A stretch of 18,928 nt of DNA from DATMXS01 sp050260275 (GTDB taxonomy: Bacteria; Acidobacteriota; Terriglobia; Bryobacterales; Bryobacteraceae): contig JBLNBX010000195.1 in assembly GCA_050260275.1 (NCBI GenBank), forward strand, positions 1-18,928, written 5' to 3'. A program made the position numbers and the translations under genes. The notes under the pieces are model-generated. The model searched no databases, had not been told where the DNA came from, and saw only the letters and a program-made list of their open reading frames with translations. Shown in pieces: positions 13,755-18,928 of the stretch; position 1 is the stretch's first letter; every line of letters starts with the position of its first letter.

Positions 13755-13893
13755 AGCCGCTGAAAGGGGCGCAAGGATGCGCGTAGCATATTGCCGTTCC
13801 AATGTCTTTCGCCCCTCCGGGGCTTGCTCCCAAGATGGTCGAGATCCCAACGGCTTGCGCCGTGGGCTACTATCTGCCGCCCCTTCCGGGGCT
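13755..13893 (+). repeat. Type-D intergenic repeat, copy 2
   Basis: It shares with 6553-6690 the blocks CTGAAAGGGGCG, TTTCGCCCCTCCGGGGCT, GCTCCCAAGATGG, TCGAGATCCC, ACGGCTTGCGCCGTGGGCTA and CTGCCGCCCCTTCCGGGGCT. The internal hairpin ACGGC-TTGC-GCCGT is perfect here, whereas copy 1 lacks the last pair. Confidence 0.85.
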
Positions 13894-13941
13894 GTAAACG
13901 CGCTCGCGCCGTGGTGGAGGTGCAGCCCTACAGCGCTTCTT

Positions 13942-13988
13942 GGGGGGCGGGCTTGAGCCCGCGCAGGGCTTCAGCCCTGCGAATTGAG
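13942..13988 (+). repeat. Type-A intergenic hairpin module, copy 3
   Basis: GGGGGGCGGGCTTGAGCCC, GCGCAGGGCTTCAGCCCTGC, GAATTGAG. Both small hairpins are intact. It shares AATTGAGC after the second hairpin with copy 1 (2431-2438), while copy 2 has diverged at that point. Confidence 0.85.
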
Positions 13989-14049
13989 CTCCAGAGCCAT
14001 TGAAAAGGCGTCTCTCAGCGCCCATGCAGGGCGCGCAATCCTACCGAAA

Positions 14050-14781
14050 CTACAGGCTCCGCAGGTGGAAACCGCCGTCCACGTTCAGCACCTGGCCGGT
14101 GGAGTAATCGAGCAAACCATCGGCGATGGCGCGAACGGCGAGCGCGACATCCTTCGGCTCGCCCATGCGGCGCTGCGGAAGAAGCCCTCCGGCAATGCGC
14201 TCGTCGTAGAGCTTCTCCACCTGCGAGATCATGTCCGTGCGCACGATGCCCGGGCGTATCTCGAACACCTTCACGCCGCAGCCCGCGAGGCGCTGCGCCC
14301 ACAACGCCACGGCCATGCTAAGGGCCGCCTTCGACACGCAGTACTCCCCGCGGTTCGATGATGCCGTGTAGGCCGATATCGACGTCACGAACACGATTCG
14401 CCCCTCCGCGCGCTCGGCCATCCACCGCGCCGCGAGTTGTGTCAGAAAGTAGGGTCCCTTCAGATTCGCCGCTATCAGCTCATCGAAGCTCTCTTCGGTG
14501 GCGTCGAGTATGTCGCGCCGCTCGCGCGGGGCCATGCCGGCGTTGTTCACCAGAAAGTCGAGCCGCCCGTACCGCTCGCGGGCATACTCGATGAGCGCCT
14601 TGCGATCCTCCGCTGAGGCAAGATCGCACTGAAAGATGTCGGCCCCGGTTTCATCTCTCAGCGACTCGGCCGCGTCGCGCCGCTCTTTGTAGGTGCCGAT
14701 GACCTTGTGCGTGCGCGCGAGTTCCTTCACGATTCCGCGCCCGATTCCGCGGCTCGCCCCCGTGACGATGGCGACATCCAT
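14050..14781 (-). CDS. Short-chain dehydrogenase/reductase (FabG-like)
   Basis: 243 residues of a classical SDR. The Rossmann signature TGASRGIGRG is at 7-16, the NNAG motif at 79-82, catalytic Ser134 in VTSIS, and Tyr147 and Lys151 in YCVSK. It ends with STGQVLNVDGGFH, as in FabG-type 3-oxoacyl-ACP reductases. It should reduce a carbonyl or oxidise an alcohol with NAD(P)H; the exact substrate cannot be read. The start is ATG 14781, 5 nt after the stop of the DsbA-like gene, with no good ribosome binding site of its own, so translational coupling is likely. It is the last gene of a three-gene minus-strand operon. FabG proper usually sits in a fatty-acid cluster, which is absent here. Confidence 0.92.
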   Translation of the reverse strand: MDVAIVTGASRGIGRGIVKELARTHKVIGTYKERRDAAESLRDETGADIFQCDLASAEDRKALIEYARERYGRLDFLVNNAGMAPRERRDILDATEESFDELIAANLKGPYFLTQLAARWMAERAEGRIVFVTSISAYTASSNRGEYCVSKAALSMAVALWAQRLAGCGVKVFEIRPGIVRTDMISQVEKLYDERIAGGLLPQRRMGEPKDVALAVRAIADGLLDYSTGQVLNVDGGFHLRSL

Positions 14782-14786
14782 GAGGA

Positions 14787-15362
14787 CTATTGTGCCGCCA
14801 ACGCCGCGTCTATGGCTTTAGAGATCTCCTCTACCGTGAACGTCTCGATGAACGGTGTCCCGTCCACGAACACTGTGGGCGTCTTCGCGACGCCGCGCGC
14901 GATGCCGTCCTGCAAATCGCGCTCGACGAGCGCCCGGTAGCGATCGTCGGCGATCGCCGCCGTGACCTTCGCCGCATCCATGCCGCGCGCAGCGGCCCAT
15001 GCGGCGATCCAGGACTGGAGCGATTCGGGCGTTATCTGCCTGCGCGCATCCAATATGTCGCGCCGGAACGCCACGGCCTGCTCCGGTGCAGCCTCCTCGA
15101 TGTAGCGGGCGGCCACGGCCGCGTCTCGCGACCATGGCTGTTTTTCGAGCGGGAAATCGCGGTGTTCGAATGCGACGCGGCCGCCGTACTTCGGCAGTAG
15201 GACCTCATCGAGCATGCGGCGGTACACGGCGCAGTCGCCGCAGGCCAGGCTCTCATAGGCGATCACGCGGACGGCGCTATCCGGATTGCCTTCGACAACC
15301 CTCTTTGCCGGAGCGAACCCAGCGGCCGCTGCGGCGAGCACAACAGCGGCGACGGCCGTCAC
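14787..15362 (-). CDS. DsbA-like secreted thioredoxin-fold protein
   Basis: 191 residues, GTG start that overlaps the stop of the upstream gene (GTGA). The N-terminus VVLAAAAAGFAPA is a probable signal peptide. Thioredoxin-fold marks: VIAYESLACGDCAVYRRM with a CxxC pair (Cys41, Cys44), VAFEHRDFPLEKQPWSRDAA, as in the DsbA/thioredoxin_4 group, and KTPTVFVDGTPF with the cis-proline loop. The helical insert between them holds an ARGMD segment common in this group. It probably acts in the periplasm as a thiol oxidase or reductase; direction is unknown because no DsbB partner is in view. Tight packing with the glycine-zipper protein gene and the SDR gene suggests one transcript. Confidence 0.88.
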   Translation of the reverse strand: MTAVAAVVLAAAAAGFAPAKRVVEGNPDSAVRVIAYESLACGDCAVYRRMLDEVLLPKYGGRVAFEHRDFPLEKQPWSRDAAVAARYIEEAAPEQAVAFRRDILDARRQITPESLQSWIAAWAAARGMDAAKVTAAIADDRYRALVERDLQDGIARGVAKTPTVFVDGTPFIETFTVEEISKAIDAALAAQ

Positions 15363-16213
15363 CTGGCGTCCAACGCCGCCTGCAGCGTGAACGTAAGGCG
15401 GGTCTCCGATGGCACGCGCACGCGCGGCCCCTGCGTCACAACCTGGATGGCGGTTCCGGCGCCCGCTCCGCTGACCGCTCCGATAGCCGCGCCTTTGCCG
15501 CCGCCGGCGATAGCGCCGATGATCGCGCCAAGCGCCGCGGTGCCGCCGATCACCTTAGCCGTGTTTCCGGTGCGCGATTCTCCGGCCTGCGTGACGGCCT
15601 CAGTGACGACGTCCACCATCCGGCCGCTAACCTCCACCGCGGCCAGGTCCAGCGTGAGTTGTCCGCCGCCGCTGAGCTTGTTCGGGTCCTTCAGATCCAC
15701 CAGTTTCGTGATGACGTCAGCGCCGCGCGGGATCACGACGTTCCCGCCCACCATCACGGGATCGTCAACTGACGCGCGGAAGGTCTGCCCGACCTGCGCG
15801 ACCTGGGAATCGACGTCGTCGATCATGCGGATCGTGATCTGCGTGCCGGCGGGGATACTAGCGTTGGCCGGCAAAGAGGTGCTGGCCGTTGCAGCCTGCG
15901 GGGTGGCCGCAGGTGCCGGCGTCAGTTGCACGCGCTGCGGCTCCGGCGTTGACTGGGCCGCGGCCGCCTGCACCGGACTGGTGACGACGGGAGCGCTCGG
16001 GACGACCGTCGTGGGCTGGCTGCTCTCGAAACGGATACTTTCGATGTCGCCTACGTCGAATGTTTCAACGCGATCCCCGACAGCCATGCGCACCTGGCGC
16101 GCGCTGCCTCCTAAAAACGAGCCCTCAACTACGCGGCCGCTGCGGAGCGTCAGCGTGTCGGCAGACGCCAGCGACAGAGCCGCAAAAAACAACACAACAG
16201 CGCGGTAGCGCAT
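15359..16213 (-). CDS. Exported glycine-zipper protein with an N-terminal SH3/LSm-like segment, unknown function
   Basis: 284 residues. Residues 1-18 (MRYRAVVLFFAALSLASA) are a signal peptide. Residues 19-63 (DTLTLRSGRVVEGSFLGGSA, VETFDVGDIESIRF) resemble a small beta-barrel often found at the start of acidobacterial envelope proteins. A Pro/Ala/Thr-rich linker covers 65-118. A conserved-looking C-terminal domain begins IPAGTQITIRMIDDVDSQ and continues VVIPRGADVITKLVDL and LTLDLAAVEVSGRMVDVV. It holds a glycine zipper at about 223-255 (GGTAALGAIIGAIAGGGKG, AAIGAVSGAGAG) that could insert in or cross the outer membrane. GGGAGG lies 6 nt before the ATG. It is first gene of the operon with the DsbA-like and SDR genes. 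I do not recognise a named function. Confidence 0.8.
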   Translation of the reverse strand: MRYRAVVLFFAALSLASADTLTLRSGRVVEGSFLGGSARQVRMAVGDRVETFDVGDIESIRFESSQPTTVVPSAPVVTSPVQAAAAQSTPEPQRVQLTPAPAATPQAATASTSLPANASIPAGTQITIRMIDDVDSQVAQVGQTFRASVDDPVMVGGNVVIPRGADVITKLVDLKDPNKLSGGGQLTLDLAAVEVSGRMVDVVTEAVTQAGESRTGNTAKVIGGTAALGAIIGAIAGGGKGAAIGAVSGAGAGTAIQVVTQGPRVRVPSETRLTFTLQAALDAR

Positions 16214-16219
16214 TGTCGG

Positions 16220-16241
16220 CCTCCCGAATTAAGTCTAAATA
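16220..16241 (-). promoter_or_regulatory. Ribosome binding site and possible -10 box for the glycine-zipper gene
   Basis: Read on the minus strand: TATTTA (16236-16241) is a possible -10 box in a local A/T-rich patch, and GGGAGG (16220-16225) is a Shine-Dalgarno sequence 6 nt from the ATG at 16213. If the -10 is real the leader would be about 15-20 nt. No clear -35 box. Confidence 0.4.
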
Positions 16242-16331
16242 CAGTTTACGAGGCGGGGCGGCGATGCGTTGCATAGAACTGCCGCCGTGCCGGGCGCGCA
16301 CAGCGCCGCTCCACGCTGCAGCAGGCTGCTC

Positions 16332-16751
16332 TCAGCCCATCGCCGGCCGGTCCTGCTGCGCTTGCCTCAGGCGCCGGTGTTCCTTGAGAATGCAGCGGTC
16401 CTGCACCACGAAGATGCCCGCCGCGCGTGCCTTCTCCGCGGCCTCATCGTGGACTATGCCTTCCTGCAGCCACACAGCCTTCGCGCCGATGCGGATAGCG
16501 GCATCCACTATCTCCGGCACGAACTCGGGACGGCGGAACACGTCGACTATATCGACGCTGATGGGCACCGAGTCGAGGTCAGGGTAGGCCTTCTCGCCCA
16601 GCACTTCGGTCTCATTCGGGTTGACTGGTATGATGCGGTAGCCGTGCCGCTGCATGTATTCTGAGACGCCGTAACTCGGACGCGACACCCGCCTCGACAA
16701 TCCTACGACCGCGATACTCTTCGCGCTAAGAAGCAGCTCCTGAATGTCCAT
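16332..16751 (-). CDS. CoA-binding domain protein (CoA_binding_2, YccU-like)
   Basis: 139 residues, close to the full family length. Visible family pattern: SIAVVGLSRRVSRPSYGVSE, YMQRHGYRIIPVNPNETEVL, VDIVDVFRRPEFVPEIVDAA, IGAKAVWLQEGIVHDEAAEK, and GIFVVQDRCILKEHRRL with the conserved DRC..EH. It has the nucleotide-binding Rossmann fold of the succinyl-CoA synthetase alpha N-domain; ligand CoA is inferred from the family and the cellular role is unknown. ATG 16751 lies inside the end of the pseudouridine synthase gene (26-nt overlap, different frame), so the two are likely coupled. The 118 nt after its start-side neighbour's operon (16214-16331) contain no gene. Confidence 0.9.
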   Translation of the reverse strand: MDIQELLLSAKSIAVVGLSRRVSRPSYGVSEYMQRHGYRIIPVNPNETEVLGEKAYPDLDSVPISVDIVDVFRRPEFVPEIVDAAIRIGAKAVWLQEGIVHDEAAEKARAAGIFVVQDRCILKEHRRLRQAQQDRPAMG

Positions 16752-17472
16752 CTAACTTCAGTATCCGACGGAAACGAGCCACCTCGGCCGGCGTCAGATG
16801 CCGGTACTCGCCCGGCTTCAGGGCGCCGAGTTCGAGAAAGCCGATCTTCACGCGCTTGATCTTCTCCACCAGACGGCCGAAGCTGCGGAACATGAGGCGT
16901 ATCTGATGATGGCGTCCCTCGGTGAGCTTCACTTCGTACCAGGGGTTGGTGGCGCGGCGCGCGAGCCGCAGTCCGGCCGGAGCGGTGCGCCTTCCGCCCA
17001 GCGGAACTCCCGAGCGGAAGCGGTCCTCCTGTTCGGGAGAGAGGAGGCCGTTCACCTTCACCAGGTAAACCTTTTCGAGGTGCGTCGCAGCGGCCATCAC
17101 ACGGTGTGCGAACTCGCCGTCGTTGGTGAGCAGCAGCAGGCCTTCGCTTGCGTAATCGAGCCGGCCCACAGGGTACACGCGCTCTTTCACGCCCTTGAGG
17201 AACTCCATGACTGTAGGCCGGCCTTGCGGGTCGCTCACCGTCGTTACAACCCCGCGAGGTTTGTTGAGCGCGACATAGACGTGCCCGCGCGGCCGCTTTA
17301 GCAGCTTGCCGTCCACCTTGATGTGGTCGCGCGAGGCGTCCGCCTTAGCGCCCAATTCGGTTACAACCTGGCCGTTCACCAGTACGCGGCCTTCAAGGAT
17401 GAGCTGCTCAGCTTTCCGCCGGCTCGTCACTCCCGCGTTCGCCAGAATCTTCTGGAGCCGCTCCTGGGGCAC
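16726..17472 (-). CDS. rluB: RluB/RsuA-family rRNA pseudouridine synthase
   Basis: 248 residues. An S4 RNA-binding domain covers about 2-60 (ERLQKILANAGVTSRRKAEQ, GRVLVNG). The synthase domain has KPRGVVTTVSDPQGRPTV, VGRLDYASEGLLLLTNDG with catalytic Asp106, and KLTEGRHHQIRLMFRSFG. It converts a uridine of 23S rRNA (RluB-like, position about 2605 in E. coli) or 16S rRNA (RsuA-like) to pseudouridine; the scpA-scpB-rluB order favours RluB. GTG start, preceded by GGAGGT 5 nt upstream, a strong ribosome binding site lying inside the scpB coding end. It overlaps scpB by 65 nt and the CoA-binding gene by 26 nt. Confidence 0.92.
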   Translation of the reverse strand: MPQERLQKILANAGVTSRRKAEQLILEGRVLVNGQVVTELGAKADASRDHIKVDGKLLKRPRGHVYVALNKPRGVVTTVSDPQGRPTVMEFLKGVKERVYPVGRLDYASEGLLLLTNDGEFAHRVMAAATHLEKVYLVKVNGLLSPEQEDRFRSGVPLGGRRTAPAGLRLARRATNPWYEVKLTEGRHHQIRLMFRSFGRLVEKIKRVKIGFLELGALKPGEYRHLTPAEVARFRRILKLDGHSGAAS

Positions 17473-18703
17473 TCGCCACCTCCGGGGCCGGCTCGGGCGC
17501 GGCCTCTTCGCGCTCGGGCGCGGCTTTAGTTACAGAATTGCCTGCGGCGTTCGCGCTCGCCGCGCCGGCATCGCTCGCTTCGGGTCCGGCCGCGGGTTCG
17601 GTTTCAGGCTCGCTCGCGGCCTCCGCTCCGGCGCCGGCGTTCATCGCGGGATCGGATGCGGCTTCCGCCTCCGGCCGGGACGCGGATTCAGCGCCGGATT
17701 CGTCCGACTTGCCGGGTTGGGGCTGGTTCGCGGCCTTCGCCTGCGGCTCGTCAGGAGCATCTGCGCCGGGCTCGCTCGCGGCCAGCCGGTTCAGCTCCTC
17801 AAATTCCTTCAGCGTCGGAAGCTCGCTCAGATCCTTCAGGCCGAACTGGACCAGAAACTCCTTCGTCGTCCGGTACAGGATGGGTTTGCCGACCACGTTC
17901 TTCCGCCCGGCGGTCTGGATGAGCTTGCGGTCGAGGAGCGTCTTGAGCACGCCCGCACCCTGCACGCCGCGAATCTCCATGATCTCCGGGGCGGTAATGG
18001 GCTGCTTGTACGCGATGGTCGCGAGCGTCTCGAGCGCCGCCAGCGAAAGCTTGAGCGGAGGCTTGAGGCTGCGCGCGAAGGCGCGCAGGATCTCGTGGTG
18101 CTCGGCCTTGGTGGCCATCTTGTAGCCGCCCGCGATCTCGCGCACGGCGATGCCGCGATCGGGTGCGGCTGAGGCCTCTACCAGCGACGCCAGCACCGCC
18201 TTCACCTCGGCTTCGGGCCGTTTCACCACCTCGGCGATCTGCCGCGCGGTTACCGGCTCCTCCGTGACGTAGACGATGGCCTCGACAACGGCTCGCAGTG
18301 CGGGATCGTCCGTGGGAGTCAGCGCTGGCTGTTCAGCGGTCCCGGCTGCGGCCTGCGGCGCCGGGGTCTGCTCTGGTTGTTCAGGAGCCAGCTCGATGCC
18401 GCCGGCAGGCGCGGGTGTGAGCTGCATGAATGGCGCTTCTTGAGGCGTAGGTGTTGCTTCCCCGGCAGGTTCGTCGGGCGATCCATTCCCGGCACCAGCT
18501 TCGTTTGGACACTCGGCCGCCTGCTGGTGCGATGCAGGCCCACCGAGTGGAGCGGGCGGGGCTTGTGGGCCAGGCTCCTGGCCCGCGGCTGGCTCGCAGC
18601 CCCTAGAGTCCGCGCCAGACTGAAGCGCGCCCGTCTCCACTTCCGGTTCGGCGACAGCCGTTTCCTCTGTACTGACTTCCGTTTCCAGTGTCCGTTCTTC
18701 CAT
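17408..18703 (-). CDS. scpB: Segregation and condensation protein B with long disordered tails
   Basis: 431 residues, about twice the usual ScpB. The winged-helix core is residues 134-310: LRAVVEAIVYVTEEPVTARQ, IAVREIAGGYKMATK, LSLAALETLATIAYKQPITA, PEIMEIRGVQGAGVLKTLL, GRKNVVGKPILYRTTKEFLV, LKDLSELPTL. ScpB dimers bind ScpA and Smc to form the bacterial condensin. The first 130 residues and the last 120 are low-complexity Ala/Pro/Glu with repeats of EP, PA and AE, probably disordered and acidic. An internal ATG start after the N-tail (for example Met93) is possible, but the reading frame is open from 18703, 6 nt after the scpA stop. The 3' end overlaps the next gene by 65 nt, so part of the C-tail is constrained by the ribosome binding site and start of that gene. 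Confidence 0.9.
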   Translation of the reverse strand: MEERTLETEVSTEETAVAEPEVETGALQSGADSRGCEPAAGQEPGPQAPPAPLGGPASHQQAAECPNEAGAGNGSPDEPAGEATPTPQEAPFMQLTPAPAGGIELAPEQPEQTPAPQAAAGTAEQPALTPTDDPALRAVVEAIVYVTEEPVTARQIAEVVKRPEAEVKAVLASLVEASAAPDRGIAVREIAGGYKMATKAEHHEILRAFARSLKPPLKLSLAALETLATIAYKQPITAPEIMEIRGVQGAGVLKTLLDRKLIQTAGRKNVVGKPILYRTTKEFLVQFGLKDLSELPTLKEFEELNRLAASEPGADAPDEPQAKAANQPQPGKSDESGAESASRPEAEAASDPAMNAGAGAEAASEPETEPAAGPEASDAGAASANAAGNSVTKAAPEREEAAPEPAPEVASAPGAAPEDSGERGSDEPAES

Positions 18704-18709
18704 GCCTCG

Positions 18710-18928
18710 TCAGTTGTAGTCCTTGTCGATATCTGCCAGCCCGTCTTCGCTCGTCAGCACTTCGTCGAAGCGCTTGTGCTTGCGGAGCGCGATCGGACCG
18801 AAGGTCTCCTCCTGCGTCAGCGTCAGCGCCTGGAGCTTCACGAGTTCGAGGATGGCCAGCAGAAGACACACCAGCGCGCGGCGGCTTCGCTGCTGCTCGA
18901 ACAGCTTCAGAGCCGAGATCGGCCCCTT
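18710..18928 (-). CDS. scpA: Segregation and condensation protein A, C-terminal part
   Basis: The last 72 codons are in the window; the gene enters from the right edge. It ends with the ScpA C-terminal winged-helix pattern that binds the Smc head: SRRALVCLLLAILELVKLQA, then LTLTQEETFGPIALRKHKRF, finishing DIDKDYN and TGA at 18712-18710. ScpA is the kleisin subunit of Smc-ScpAB. The 6-nt gap to scpB fits the usual scpAB operon. Confidence 0.88.
   Translation of the reverse strand, partial: KGPISALKLFEQQRSRRALVCLLLAILELVKLQALTLTQEETFGPIALRKHKRFDEVLTSEDGLADIDKDYN

Larger units (their letters stand above)
13731..14049. other. Gene-free convergent intergenic block with D and A repeat modules
   Basis: About 320 nt between the DUF4097 gene (plus) and the SDR gene (minus), which converge here. 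It holds a D module and an A module in the same order and spacing as at 6553-6790. The last 60 nt (13990-14049) show nothing recognisable. The hairpins may also serve as transcription ends for both sides, but no T runs follow them. Confidence 0.7.

Overview
The window is high-GC bacterial chromosome, most likely from an acidobacterium of the Bryobacterales / 'Solibacter' type. This is inferred from gene content: a very long secreted NHL-propeller protein with the 'Solibacter' C-terminal domain (TIGR03437-like), a Tat-type sulfatase homologue, a DUF4097 / zinc-finger anti-sigma / ECF sigma operon, and intergenic spaces filled with short GC-rich hairpin modules. There are no rRNA, tRNA, phage, transposase or CRISPR features.

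Layout. (1) 1-2295, minus strand: a DUF4920 protein, then a sulfatase-fold protein that has lost nearly every catalytic residue, then a 3D-domain protein running off the left edge. (2) 2296-2766: gene-free hairpin-repeat block. (3) 2767-3303, plus: a small three-helix membrane protein and a small soluble protein, closed by a hairpin terminator. (4) 3371-6286, minus: the 971-residue secreted NHL protein. (5) 6287-7039: the largest repeat block. (6) 7040-11159, plus: an alanine-dehydrogenase-like enzyme, a 4-hydroxybutyrate/butyryl-type CoA-transferase and an exported GH51 arabinofuranosidase. (7) 11241-13730, plus: ECF sigma factor, membrane anti-sigma factor with a HEAT-like outer domain, a decayed DUF4097 gene and an intact DUF4097 gene. 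(8) 13731-14049: a third repeat block. (9) 14050-16213, minus: glycine-zipper envelope protein, DsbA-like thioredoxin-fold protein and short-chain dehydrogenase, tightly packed. (10) 16332-18928, minus: scpA (partial), scpB, a RluB/RsuA-family pseudouridine synthase and a CoA-binding protein, the first three in the common scpA-scpB-rluB order.

How the parts fit. The sigma / anti-sigma / DUF4097 set reads as one envelope-signalling unit: cytoplasmic zinc-finger domain, one membrane helix, outer HEAT-like sensor, and secreted beta-repeat proteins. The dehydrogenase and CoA-transferase are 19 nt apart and probably act on a shared acid/CoA-ester pathway, but the substrate is not readable because the dehydrogenase pocket is altered. 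scpA/scpB serve chromosome segregation and the synthase modifies rRNA.

The most unusual items are the full-length sulfatase pseudoenzyme, the intergenic hairpins whose loops stay constant while their stems change in a compensated way, and the frame-broken DUF4097 paralogue next to its intact sister.
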